Assembly (NCBI GenBank): GCA_023230855.1
Contig: JALNWQ010000017.1
Span: 35,756-99,755, forward strand
Source: Solirubrobacteraceae bacterium
GTDB lineage: Bacteria; Actinomycetota; Thermoleophilia; Solirubrobacterales; Solirubrobacteraceae
Length of the DNA stretch: 64,000 nt
Direction: 5' to 3'
Shown: in pieces, positions 16,460-23,917 of the stretch
Position numbering within the stretch: the stretch's first letter is position 1
Layout: every line of letters starts with the position of its first letter
Notes under the pieces: generated by a model
Databases searched by the model: none
The model's input: the letters and a program-made list of their open reading frames with translations, nothing else
What the model was told of the DNA's origin: nothing
Made by a program: the position numbers and the translations under genes

Positions 16460-17428
16460 TCAGAACCCGCAGGCGAGACGGACGGCGGCGACCGCGTGCG
16501 ATCCCCCTTCCGCGAGGAACGCGGGTACGACCACCGCCAGCGACGCGACCATCGCCATGGCGCCCGACGCCGCGACGGCGAGGAGCGCGCGGTCCCCGAC
16601 GGCGGGGGCGGCACGCTCTGGCGCGATGAGCTCGTCGATGCGCTCCGTGGCCCCTCCGGGACCCCCGAGCGCGGACATGGCGGGAGTGGTTGCGCGAGAC
16701 AGCGCTGCCTTGCAGATGGCGCTCGCGAGCGCGAAGCGGTCGTGCGACTGCCGGAGCGCCCACGCGTCGGCGTCGCGCTCGACGTGGAGCCGGATCTCGG
16801 CGAGCGCCGTCCGCGTGCCGGGCAGACGCCGGGCCACCGCGGCGTTCAGCTCCGCGAAGAGGAGGACGTACCGGTGTCCACGCCGGATGTGGCCGCGCTC
16901 GTGTTCGATCGCCGCGGCGAGCTCCTGCTCGTCGAGATGCAGCAGAGCGCCGGCGGTGACCACCACCTGCGGCCTGCGGAAGCCCGCCGCGGCCAGGAAG
17001 ACCTCCCGTCCGCGAAGCACCACCGTCCCGCCGGGACCCGCGCCGACGGCCTCCGCCCCGATTGTTCGTCGAAGCGACCGGGATCCACGGATCGCGCGGG
17101 CCAGCGCCCAGGCCACGACGACGAGGAGCGCCAGCAGCGGTACGCCGATCGTGAGGTCTCCGACGCGGTGCCCGGCCAGGTCGATCCGCGTCGCCAGCAA
17201 CGGGATCGCGGTGTGCACGCACCAGTCGGTGATCGCCGCGAACGCGGCCGTCCCGGGGAAGACCAGCAGCACGTAGCCGGCCATCAGCACGATCGCTCCG
17301 GCACGGACCGCGAGAGCGAGCGACCACATGGCCAGCGCGGTCGCCGGCGCGCGGCGTCGTGCGCCGGCGAGGGCCGGCAGAACGGCGAGGAGCGCCGCGA
17401 CGCCCGCCAACGCGACCGCGGCGCTCAC
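16460..17428 (-). CDS. M56 (BlaR1/MecR1-like) membrane zinc peptidase
   Basis: 322 aa with four hydrophobic segments (about 1-22, 36-66, 92-110 and 275-300). The cytoplasmic loop holds the gluzincin site EHERGH (175-180) followed by LHVERDADAWALR, the Glu-Asp third-ligand region of M56 peptidases. There is no C-terminal penicillin-binding sensor domain as in BlaR1, so the stimulus must be sensed by the membrane part or by a partner. GTG 17428 overlaps the blaI stop, the usual blaI-M56 pair in which the peptidase triggers removal of the repressor. Confidence 0.9.
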   Translation of the reverse strand: MSAAVALAGVAALLAVLPALAGARRRAPATALAMWSLALAVRAGAIVLMAGYVLLVFPGTAAFAAITDWCVHTAIPLLATRIDLAGHRVGDLTIGVPLLALLVVVAWALARAIRGSRSLRRTIGAEAVGAGPGGTVVLRGREVFLAAAGFRRPQVVVTAGALLHLDEQELAAAIEHERGHIRRGHRYVLLFAELNAAVARRLPGTRTALAEIRLHVERDADAWALRQSHDRFALASAICKAALSRATTPAMSALGGPGGATERIDELIAPERAAPAVGDRALLAVAASGAMAMVASLAVVVPAFLAEGGSHAVAAVRLACGF

Positions 17429-17811
17429 GGCTGGGCGCCCCGCCTCTCGGCGATCTCGCGCGCCTGCGCCCGCAGCTGCCGGAGCTCGGTCTCCCCGATG
17501 CCGCCGAGCAGTTCGATGAGCGCCGTCCGGCGCGCCTCCGACGACGCGCCCTCCAGCGTGCGGGCGAGCGCCCGCGTCAGGTAGGCACCCTCCGAGAGGG
17601 TTGGCGCATAGACGAGCGCCCTCCCCCGCTGCGAGCGGCTCACGAGCCCGCGCTCGGCGAGGCGGTTCAGGACCGTCTGAACCGTGGTGTAGGCGCTGCG
17701 CGGGCTTCCCGACAGACGCTCGCGGACCTGCTCCACGGTCCCCTCGCCCGCGCGCCAGAGAGCGAACATGATCTGCTCCTGGAGCTCGCCTTGGATCCCG
17801 CCGTCGGCCAC
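17425..17811 (-). CDS. blaI: BlaI/MecI/CopY family transcriptional repressor
   Basis: 128-aa winged-helix repressor. LQEQIMFALWRAGEGTVEQVRERL and SAYTTVQTVLNRLAERGLVSRSQRGRALVYAP are the DNA-binding helix-turn-helix and wing, closely following BlaI/MecI; the C-terminal helices (YLTRALARTLEGASSEARRTALIELLG) dimerise. GTG 17811 places the conserved GELQEQIM near the N-terminus. The M56 peptidase follows in a 4-nt overlap. Operator C at 17914-17930 lies about 100 nt upstream, giving autoregulation. I propose that it also controls the dsbA, M23 and ccdA promoters, all carrying the same palindrome. Confidence 0.92.
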   Translation of the reverse strand: MADGGIQGELQEQIMFALWRAGEGTVEQVRERLSGSPRSAYTTVQTVLNRLAERGLVSRSQRGRALVYAPTLSEGAYLTRALARTLEGASSEARRTALIELLGGIGETELRQLRAQAREIAERRGAQP

Positions 17812-17913
17812 CGCGCCAGTATGGCAGCGTCCTGCTGCGCGACCCGGCGAACGCCCCGCAGCCTCGGGCGGCTCATCGTTCGCGCCACGGCCGAGAACCC
17901 GACCGAAACCTCC

Positions 17914-17930
17914 TCCTACGCTGTGTAGGA
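17914..17930. promoter_or_regulatory. BlaI-type operator C (TCCTAC-GCTGT-GTAGGA)
   Basis: Perfect arms, between blaI (leftward) and the small membrane-protein gene at 17930 (rightward). It contains a TACGCT box (17917-17922) seven bases before the ATG at 17930, and its last base is the A of that ATG. Confidence 0.75.
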
Positions 17931-18286
17931 TGTCCGCCGTGCCGGACTCAAGCGGACGCGTTCGGTCGGCGACGGCCGACGGACCCTCTCGACGACGGGG
18001 CGCACGCCGCCGGGAGGGGCGCCCGCCGGGGCCAGCCGTCCCGCCACACTCCAACGAGCACACGCCTGAGCCGCTGCGTCCCGGCCGTGTCTTCTGGGTG
18101 TGCGTACTGGTGCTGTTCGAGGCCCTGGTCTGGACAGGGCTCTCGGCAGTCGTCGACTCCAGCACGTTGCGGACGGTCATCGCGATCGGCCTGGGCGCGG
18201 CCCTCGTCTTCGTCCTCCGGGACCGCATCTGGGGACCGGACTGGAGGGAGCGCATCGCCGCTGCGCGCCGGACGTCGGGACGCTGA
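17930..18286 (+). CDS. Small membrane protein of unknown function, 118 aa
   Basis: A basic, Pro/Arg-rich N-terminal tail of about 55 residues precedes two transmembrane helices (VFWVCVLVLFEALVWTGLSAVV and TVIAIGLGAALVFVL) joined by a short turn, then a charged tail RDRIWGPDWRERIAAARR. No family recognised. Start ATG 17930 fits a leaderless transcript from the TACGCT box inside operator C, so it would be switched together with blaI; GTG 17939 is an in-frame alternative. A candidate partner or sensor for the M56 peptidase, which is inference from position only. Confidence 0.6.
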   Translation: MSAVPDSSGRVRSATADGPSRRRGARRREGRPPGPAVPPHSNEHTPEPLRPGRVFWVCVLVLFEALVWTGLSAVVDSSTLRTVIAIGLGAALVFVLRDRIWGPDWRERIAAARRTSGR

Positions 18287-18335
18287 CCCGGGAAGACCGC
18301 CAGGACCTCGGTCCGTGGCAGTCGGCCGCTCGTCG

Positions 18336-19094
18336 CTATCGCTCGAAGAACCGGACGACACCGCCGAGGCCGAGATCATCGATGGCGCCGCGGGTCTCGG
18401 CGGCCAGCCGGTACATCTCGTGGTTGGCCACGAGCCAGCCGACCACGATCAGCAGGGCCCCGCTGGCGATGCTGATGCCGTGGTAGTGATCGCGGATCAC
18501 GCGCGCGGCTCCGACGATCCGCTCGAAGGCGATCGCGGAAACGAGGAACGGCACCGCCAGGCCCAGGCCATATGCGAGGAGGAGGAACGCGCCGCCGCCG
18601 ACACCGCTCTGCGTCGCCGCGGCTCCGAGGATCGCCCCCAGGATCGGCCCCGTGCACGGGGTCCAGGCGACCGCGAAAGCCAGGCCGGCGAGGAGCGGAC
18701 TCCCCGCGCCGGCACGCTCCAACAGCGCCGTGGGTCGGATCGTGACGTTGATCCGGGAGACGAACGGCGTCAGGACGAACAGCGCGCCCATGGCCATGAG
18801 CACGGCGCCCGACACGACCTCGATCGTCCGGATCGATCCGAGCAGGGGCGCTCCGATCCCACTGGCGAACATCCCCAGTGCGACGAACACGAGGACGAAC
18901 GCAAGGCAGAACAGCAGCGCGGGGCCGAGGATCGCGCCCCGCCCGCGCTCCCCGGTGGGGCGAAGCCCCTCACCGCCGCCGAGCACGGAGAGGTAACCCG
19001 GCACCAACGGCAGGACGCAGGGGGAGGCGAAGGACAACATCCCGGCGGCGAACGCCGTGAACACCGTCGGATCGATGGCGGCCAACGGAGGCAT
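18336..19094 (-). CDS. ccdA: Cytochrome c biogenesis/thiol-disulfide transporter CcdA
   Basis: 252 aa with six predicted transmembrane helices. The two conserved redox cysteines are in FASPCVLPLVPGYLS (helix 1) and AWTPCTGPILGAIL (helix 4), the CcdA/DsbD-beta signature. It moves reducing equivalents from cytoplasmic thioredoxin across the membrane for reduction of exported thiols or cytochrome c maturation. No ResB/ResC neighbours are present, so general thiol reduction is as likely. ATG 19094; operator D with a TAGGAT box lies about 140 nt upstream, implying a leader. It balances the oxidising DsbA/VKOR pair nearby. Confidence 0.92.
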   Translation of the reverse strand: MPPLAAIDPTVFTAFAAGMLSFASPCVLPLVPGYLSVLGGGEGLRPTGERGRGAILGPALLFCLAFVLVFVALGMFASGIGAPLLGSIRTIEVVSGAVLMAMGALFVLTPFVSRINVTIRPTALLERAGAGSPLLAGLAFAVAWTPCTGPILGAILGAAATQSGVGGGAFLLLAYGLGLAVPFLVSAIAFERIVGAARVIRDHYHGISIASGALLIVVGWLVANHEMYRLAAETRGAIDDLGLGGVVRFFER

Positions 19095-19235
19095 CAGCGG
19101 ACGCGCGTGCGGAGGCTCCGGACCGGTACGTGCTGGACGCCGTGCCCCCCGGTCCTCGACAGCGCCGTCACGGAGTGCCAGGACGTGCGTCCGGGGCTCC
19201 CGCGAGCCCGCCGTCAGGACGACCCGCGGGGATCA

Positions 19236-19252
19236 TCCTACATACTGTAGGA
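19236..19252. promoter_or_regulatory. BlaI-type operator D (TCCTAC-ATACT-GTAGGA)
   Basis: Perfect arms, in the divergent region between ccdA (left) and the small gene at 19396 (right). On the minus strand TAGGAT (complement of 19235-19240) would serve as -10 box for ccdA. Confidence 0.75.
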
Positions 19253-19395
19253 GAATCCCGTTTCGACTGCGGCGCCGGCTCTCGCCGCCGCATCGCTCGC
19301 GGTAGGGCCACCATGAGAGCAACGCCACGCCCCGTACCCCAGAGGTCCGTCCAGCGAGATCGCCGGCCATCGCCGCGTGGGACCCGGGGCCGTCG

Positions 19396-19548
19396 ATGAC
19401 CCTTGCCCACGTCGGAGGGATCCACGCGGTGCTGTACTTCGCGCCGGTCGCCTTCGTCGCGTTCGGGTTGTGGTACGCGGGCCACCAGCTTCCGGACGAG
19501 GACGAGCTGGAGCCCTACGACGACCTGTTCGACGATCCGGACCGGTAG
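19396..19548 (+). CDS. Single-span small membrane protein, 50 aa
   Basis: ATG 19396 to TAG 19548. The first half is one transmembrane helix (AVLYFAPVAFVAFGLWYAG) and the second half a strongly acidic cytoplasmic or external tail (PDEDELEPYDDLFDDPDR). No homologue is recognised, but the clean hydrophobic-then-acidic layout and high third-position GC look coding. It lies 140 nt from operator D, in front of the epimerase gene. Confidence 0.5.
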   Translation: MTLAHVGGIHAVLYFAPVAFVAFGLWYAGHQLPDEDELEPYDDLFDDPDR

Positions 19549-19607
19549 GGGCCCCTCGCGCGGCCCGGATGGCTCCGGCATCGCCACGTCCGCCGGGCGA
19601 CCGCACC

Positions 19608-19613
19608 TACACT
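19608..19613 (+). promoter_or_regulatory. -10 box of a leaderless promoter (TACACT)
   Basis: TACACT followed by eight bases and the ATG of the epimerase gene at 19622. Confidence 0.45.
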
Positions 19614-19621
19614 CCCGCCCC

Positions 19622-20035
19622 ATGTTCGACCGCATCGACCACCTGGGGATCGCCGTGGCCCCCGAGGACCTCGACGACCAGATCGCCCTCTACCGCGACA
19701 CGCTCGGGTTCGAGCTCGTGCACCGCGAGACGGTCGAGGACCAGGGCGTGGAGGCCGTGCTGTTCGACGTCGGCGAGAACCACGTCGAGCTCATCTCGCC
19801 CCTCGGTCCGGAGACCGGCGTCGCGAAGTTCCTCGAGCGGAACGGCCCGGGGCTGCACCACGTCGCCTACCAGACGTCCGACATCGACGCCGCCCTGGCG
19901 ACGCTGAAGGAGCGTGGCGTGCGGCTCATCGACGAGGCCGCCCGCACCGGGATCCGCAACAGCCGCGTGGCGTTCCTGCACCCCAGGTCGACCGGAAAGA
20001 CGCTGACCGAGCTCACCGAGCCGGCCCACCACTAG
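19622..20035 (+). CDS. mce: Methylmalonyl-CoA epimerase (VOC fold)
   Basis: 137 aa. FDRIDHLGIAVAPEDLDDQIALYRDTLGFELVHRE opens the first beta-alpha-beta-beta-beta unit with the metal His, NHVELISPL gives the second ligand Glu, GLHHVAYQTSDIDAALATLKERGVRLIDEAARTGIRNSRVAFLHPRSTGKTLTELTEP is the second unit with His and the terminal catalytic/ligand Glu. Length and the HPRSTGKxLxEL motif are those of methylmalonyl-CoA epimerase, which interconverts the 2R and 2S forms in propionyl-CoA metabolism. No mutase genes are in the window. Confidence 0.92.
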   Translation: MFDRIDHLGIAVAPEDLDDQIALYRDTLGFELVHRETVEDQGVEAVLFDVGENHVELISPLGPETGVAKFLERNGPGLHHVAYQTSDIDAALATLKERGVRLIDEAARTGIRNSRVAFLHPRSTGKTLTELTEPAHH

Positions 20036-20054
20036 GCCCGCACCACCGACCATC

Positions 20055-20060
20055 TAGGCT
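20055..20060 (+). promoter_or_regulatory. -10 box of a leaderless promoter (TAGGCT)
   Basis: TAGGCT, six cytosines, then the ATG at 20067. Confidence 0.5.
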
Positions 20061-20066
20061 CCCCCC

Positions 20067-20285
20067 ATGTCCGACGAGAAGCTCCGCGTGTCGATCGGCC
20101 TCGACAGCGCCCCGCCGCTGTCCGTGCGCCTGACCGCATCGCAGCTCAAGACGCTGCGCAAGTCCCTCGCCGACGGCGGCTGGACCGACGTGGAGGCCGA
20201 CGACGCCGAGGTGCACCTCAACCTCGACAAGGTCGTCTTCATCCGCGTCGACAAGGAGGAGTCGAAGCTCGGCTTCGGCCTCTGA
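20067..20285 (+). CDS. Conserved hypothetical protein, 72 aa
   Basis: Small soluble protein: RVSIGLDSAPPLSVRLTASQLKTLRKSLADGGWTDVEADDAEVHLNLDKVVFIRVDKEESKLGFG. It reads as strand, a helix (ASQLKTLRKSL) and three or four further strands, compatible with a small sensor-like or ligand-binding fold; no catalytic motif. Its own leaderless-type promoter directly precedes it and it converges with the gene at 20367. Confidence 0.65.
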   Translation: MSDEKLRVSIGLDSAPPLSVRLTASQLKTLRKSLADGGWTDVEADDAEVHLNLDKVVFIRVDKEESKLGFGL

Positions 20286-20366
20286 CGGGCTCGGCCGGCC
20301 GCGCCGACCGATCGCGAGCGCCATCCGGCCCCACGCCGAGACGTGCCTCCGGGGGCCCTGCCCCGG

Positions 20367-20840
20367 CTACCGGATGGTGCAGCGGTAGCCGGCGTCCTCG
20401 AGGCACCGGGTGAGCTCGCCGCGGGCATACCGGCCCGCGTTGCCCGGGTCGCGCTCGGGGACGCGGCCGTCGGTCTCGTCCAGGCAGTCGTAGTAGTCGT
20501 CGTCGTCCGTGGCGGTGTAGACGCAGTAGCGCGTCACCATCGCCAGGCGGCTGCTCGAGCCGCCGCGCACCGGGTCGTCCATCGCCGGCGGACCCGACCA
20601 CAGCGAGTGCAGGATGATGATGAACACGACGATCAGCGGCAGGAACCCGAACAGCAGCAGCAGCGTGAGGCGGCTGCGGGACCTGGAACGGGCGTGGGGG
20701 TCGTCCGGGCTGATCCGCAGGTGCTCCGGCAGCTCCGGTCCGACGTCGGCGCCCGTGATCGTCGGCGACGGATCGTCGGGGACCGACGCGTCGTCGCGGG
20801 TCGTCGGGTCGCCCTCGCGCGGGCTCGTGTCGTCGGTCAC
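20367..20840 (-). CDS. Single-span membrane protein of unknown function, 157 aa
   Basis: N-terminal 60 residues are Asp/Pro/Ser/Thr-rich and disordered, then an Arg/Ser cluster and one transmembrane helix (LTLLLLFGFLPLIVVFIIILHSLW), then an external part with four cysteines (YCVYTATDDDDYYDCLD, TRCLEDAGYRCTIR). The cysteine spacing suggests two disulfides. GTG 20840 overlaps the lipid-kinase stop by 4 nt, so it is translated with it. No family recognised. Confidence 0.65.
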   Translation of the reverse strand: MTDDTSPREGDPTTRDDASVPDDPSPTITGADVGPELPEHLRISPDDPHARSRSRSRLTLLLLFGFLPLIVVFIIILHSLWSGPPAMDDPVRGGSSSRLAMVTRYCVYTATDDDDYYDCLDETDGRVPERDPGNAGRYARGELTRCLEDAGYRCTIR

Positions 20841-21703
20841 CGTCGTCCCCTCGCATCGGCGGGGACGACCACCGGCACCGGCCCCAACGGCCGGACGGTG
20901 ACGTCCCCCAGGTCGTGCACGTCGCCGTCGACGTTCCACTGGCGGTCCGGATCCTGGTCGACGACGATCTCGTGGCCCTGGTGCACCGCCACCCCGCCGC
21001 GACGGCCACCGTGGCGCATCCCCCACACGCGCCGCACGAGCGACGCACGCGGGCCGGCCGGTAGGACGAACGCCTCGAGCGCCGGGGTGCCCGGATCGGA
21101 CATCGGCAGCTGCACGCCCCCACCGAACGACCCGGACGCGGCGACCATGATCTGCCACACGTCCCCGGCGAACGCCTCGCGACCGTCGACGAGCACCCGG
21201 GCGTGCGTCGCCTGGCCCGCCACCGCGGCACGCACCGCCCCGGCCGCGTAGGCGACCGGCCCGAGCCACGACTTCATCGGCGCGGCCGCCTCGGCGGCGT
21301 ACACGCCGAGGCCGATCGACGCGACGTTGACGAACGGCCGGTCGTCGATCCACCCACCCCACGCCGCGCGCGTCGTCGCCTGCGGGTCGACCGCGAGCGG
21401 CAGCGCCTCCTCGACCGTGCCCGGGACGCCCATCGCCGTGGCGAAGTCGTTCGCCGTCCCCGCGGGCAGGAGCGCGAGCGCGACGTCGTGGTCGGCGCAG
21501 GCGGCGAAGACCGTCCCGATCGACCCGTCCCCGCCCGCGACGACGACCCGGTCGACGCCCGACCCGGCCGCGGCCGCGGCGTCGTCGAGCGTGAACGCCT
21601 CGACGTCCGCCCCGCCTGCCGACAGGTCGCGGACCAGGTCCTCGACGGGGGGCGCCGATCCGGACGCCGGATTGGCGACGAGGGCGATCTTCACCCCCCG
21701 CAT
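20837..21703 (-). CDS. Diacylglycerol kinase family lipid kinase
   Basis: 288 aa. The DAGK catalytic domain is clear: ALVANPASGS (nucleotide loop), VVAGGDGSIGTV (57-63) and LLPAGTANDFATAMG (79-93), then the beta-rich C-terminal domain with VNVASIGLGVYA. Family members phosphorylate diacylglycerol or related polyprenyl/sphingoid lipids at the membrane. ATG 21703 starts MRGVKIALVANP; an upstream in-frame start at 21742 would run into the promoter of the divergent PAP2 gene. Kinase and lipid phosphatase side by side suggest a shared lipid intermediate. Confidence 0.88.
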   Translation of the reverse strand: MRGVKIALVANPASGSAPPVEDLVRDLSAGGADVEAFTLDDAAAAAGSGVDRVVVAGGDGSIGTVFAACADHDVALALLPAGTANDFATAMGVPGTVEEALPLAVDPQATTRAAWGGWIDDRPFVNVASIGLGVYAAEAAAPMKSWLGPVAYAAGAVRAAVAGQATHARVLVDGREAFAGDVWQIMVAASGSFGGGVQLPMSDPGTPALEAFVLPAGPRASLVRRVWGMRHGGRRGGVAVHQGHEIVVDQDPDRQWNVDGDVHDLGDVTVRPLGPVPVVVPADARGRR

Positions 21704-21746
21704 GTTGCCCGACCGGACCGTGCGGCCGTTCCCCGCCGTCACCGCC

Positions 21747-21752
21747 TACCCT
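21747..21752 (+). promoter_or_regulatory. -10 box of a leaderless promoter (TACCCT)
   Basis: TACCCT, six bases, then the GTG start of the PAP2 gene at 21759. Confidence 0.45.
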
Positions 21753-21758
21753 GACCGG

Positions 21759-22553
21759 GTGCTCCGCCGCCCCGGTAGCCCCCTCGACCCGCGGCTCCGT
21801 CGCGAGGCCCGCGACGCCCGTCGCAGCCTCTTCGCCCGGGCGCTCCGCGGACCGCACTGGAGGGCGCTCGCCCGCGCCGACCTGGCCGGGATGCGCCTCG
21901 TCCGCTCCGCCGCGCCGTCCGACGGGGCCGCCCGGGCGATCGTCCGGTTCTCGCGCAGCGGCGAGCACGGCGCGGTCTGGCTGGCGCTCGGCACGGTCGG
22001 CGCGACGGTCGACCGCGACCGGCGGTCCCGGTGGCTCGAGGGGATCGCGGCGGTGGGCGTCGCCTACGTCGCCAACACGACGGTCAAGCAGGTGGCCCGC
22101 CGCCCCCGGCCGCAGCTCCGCGACCTGCCGCCGCTCATCCCCACCCCCACCCAGCTGAGCTTCCCCAGCTCGCACGCCGCATCGTCGTTCGCCGCCGCCG
22201 CGGTCTACGGCGACCTCGTGCCCCGCACGCCGCTCGTCGTCGCCGCCGGGGCGATGGGCACGTCTCGCGTGTACCTCGGCGTGCACTACCCCACCGACAT
22301 CGTCGTCGGGGCGACGCTCGGCACCCTGTCGGGTCGGGCGACGAAGGTCGCCCTGGAGCGGTGGCGTCGGGGCCGCCGTGCCGCCGCCCGCCGCCGTCGC
22401 CCGCCATGGGACACGTCGACCGTGCCCGCGCCGGACCCGTCGGCGACGCCCTCCACCTCCACGCCTTCCGCCACGCCCGCCGCGCCGGACCCGGACGCCG
22501 ACCGGCCGGCCACGGACGCCCCCTCCACCTCCTCCGAAGGACCCTCCGCATGA
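21759..22553 (+). CDS. PAP2 superfamily phosphatase
   Basis: 264 aa. The three acid-phosphatase motifs are KQVARRPRP (109-117), PSSHAASSFAAA (135-146) and SRVYLGVHYPTDIVVG (169-184), in hydrophobic surroundings, so an integral membrane lipid-phosphate phosphatase. In actinobacteria related proteins remove phosphate from decaprenyl-phosphoryl-ribose phosphate or phosphatidic acid; which applies cannot be read here. The C-terminal 60 residues are a Pro/Ser/Thr-rich tail. Its TGA overlaps the ychF ATG (ATGA), coupling the two, though functional linkage is unlikely. Confidence 0.85.
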   Translation: MLRRPGSPLDPRLRREARDARRSLFARALRGPHWRALARADLAGMRLVRSAAPSDGAARAIVRFSRSGEHGAVWLALGTVGATVDRDRRSRWLEGIAAVGVAYVANTTVKQVARRPRPQLRDLPPLIPTPTQLSFPSSHAASSFAAAAVYGDLVPRTPLVVAAGAMGTSRVYLGVHYPTDIVVGATLGTLSGRATKVALERWRRGRRAAARRRRPPWDTSTVPAPDPSATPSTSTPSATPAAPDPDADRPATDAPSTSSEGPSA

Positions 22554-23635
22554 AGATCGGGATCGTCGGCATGCCCAACGCGGGCAAGTCGTCGCTGTTC
22601 AACGCCCTGACGAAGTCCGGGGCCGAGGCGGCGAACTACCCCTTCACGACGATCGAGCCGAACGTCGCCGTCGTCCCGGTGCAGGACGAGCGCCTGGACC
22701 GGATCGCCGAGCAGATGGGCGCGTCGGAGATCGTCTACGACCACATCGACTTCCACGACATCGCGGGCCTCGTCGCCGGCGCCCACAAGGGCGAGGGGCT
22801 GGGCAACAAGTTCCTGGCGAACATCCGCGAGACCGACGCGATCGTCCACGTCGTCCGCGCCCACGACGACGCGAACATCATCCATCCCGACGGGTCGGTG
22901 AACCCGCTGCGCGACGTCGAGACGATCGAGACCGAGCTGCTGATGGCCGACCTCGAGCAGGCGGAGCGCCGGATCGAGCGGGTGACGAAGCAGGCCCGCG
23001 GCGGCGACGCCGAGGCGAAGGCCGAGCTCGCGTGGCTCGAGGAGCTCATCGCCGCGCTCAACGACGGCCGTCCCGCGCGGACGGTCGCGACGCCCGAGGA
23101 CCACCCGCACGTCGTCCAGAACCTGCAGCCGTTGACGTCCAAGCCGGTGCTGTTCGTCGCCAACGTCGACGAGAACGACGCGTCCGGCGAGGTGCCCGCG
23201 GCGCTCGCCGAGCACGCGGCGGCGATGGGCGCGGTGGCCGTCGCGGTGTCGTCGCGCCTGGAGGCCGAGCTCGCCGAGATGGACGACGAGGAGGCGGCGG
23301 CGATGCGCGAGGAGATGGGCTTCGCCGAGTCCGGGCTGCAGCGGATCGCGCGCGGCGCGTTCGAGCTCCTCGACCTCATCACGTTCTTCACCGTCGGATC
23401 CGGGGTGCGCGGCCAGTCGTGGCACCTCGGCCGCGGCCTCACCGTGTGGCACGCCGCCGGCGAGATCCACACCGACATCCAGAAGGGCTTCGTCCGCGCC
23501 GAGGTCGTCGGCTGGCAGGAGCTGCTGGACTCCGGCGGCTACGCGGGCGCGCGCGACCGCGGCACGCTGCGGATCGAGGGACGCGACTACGTCATGCAGG
23601 ACGGCGACGTCATCACCGTCAAGCACACGAACTGA
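22550..23635 (+). CDS. ychF: Redox-regulated ATPase/GTPase YchF
   Basis: 361-aa Obg-family P-loop protein. GIVGMPNAGKSSLFNALT (G1, residues 4-21), NYPFTTIEPN (switch I), DIAGLVAGAHKGEGLGNKFL (G3 and switch II), a coiled-coil insertion, VANVDEND in place of NKxD (the reason YchF prefers ATP), and a C-terminal TGS domain ending RDYVMQDGDVITVKHTN. It binds ribosomes and affects stress responses. Length and end match the family exactly. Two hairpins follow the stop codon. Confidence 0.95.
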   Translation: MKIGIVGMPNAGKSSLFNALTKSGAEAANYPFTTIEPNVAVVPVQDERLDRIAEQMGASEIVYDHIDFHDIAGLVAGAHKGEGLGNKFLANIRETDAIVHVVRAHDDANIIHPDGSVNPLRDVETIETELLMADLEQAERRIERVTKQARGGDAEAKAELAWLEELIAALNDGRPARTVATPEDHPHVVQNLQPLTSKPVLFVANVDENDASGEVPAALAEHAAAMGAVAVAVSSRLEAELAEMDDEEAAAMREEMGFAESGLQRIARGAFELLDLITFFTVGSGVRGQSWHLGRGLTVWHAAGEIHTDIQKGFVRAEVVGWQELLDSGGYAGARDRGTLRIEGRDYVMQDGDVITVKHTN

Positions 23636-23712
23636 CGGGCGCGGCCACCGGGTCGGGCGGGCGGCAGGGCCACGGGCGGGCGGCGGGGCGGCGGGGCGGC
23701 GGGCGGCAGGGC

Positions 23713-23760
23713 GGCGGTGTCACCAAACCCGCCGAAAGCGGCGGCCAACGTCACACCGCC
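23713..23760. terminator. Hairpin 1 downstream of ychF
   Basis: Outer arms GGCGGTGT (23713-23720) and ACACCGCC (23753-23760) and inner stem CCGCCG-AAAG-CGGCGG (23729-23744) form a two-tier stem with an imperfect middle. It sits between convergent ychF and the SpoIID gene, so a bidirectional terminator is the simplest reading; no T-run. Confidence 0.5.
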
Positions 23761-23784
23761 CCGGACGCCCACCGCCCACCACCA

Positions 23785-23828
23785 CGATGTGACGAACCCC
23801 GCCGAAAGCGGCGGCGTTCGTCACATCG
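23785..23828. terminator. Hairpin 2, near-perfect 44-nt stem-loop
   Basis: CGATGTGACGAAC (23785-23797) pairs perfectly with GTTCGTCACATCG (23816-23828); after one C/C mismatch the stem continues as CCGCCG-AAAG-CGGCGG (23799-23814), identical to hairpin 1's core. Between convergent genes; probably a bidirectional terminator, but the shared core suggests a repeated element. Confidence 0.55.
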
Positions 23829-23917
23829 CCCGGGACGCGACCCACCACCACCCGATCCACCGGCGATCCACCGGCCGTCAGCCGCCCCGCCGCGGCGGCG
23901 TCAGCGGGTCGACCGCG

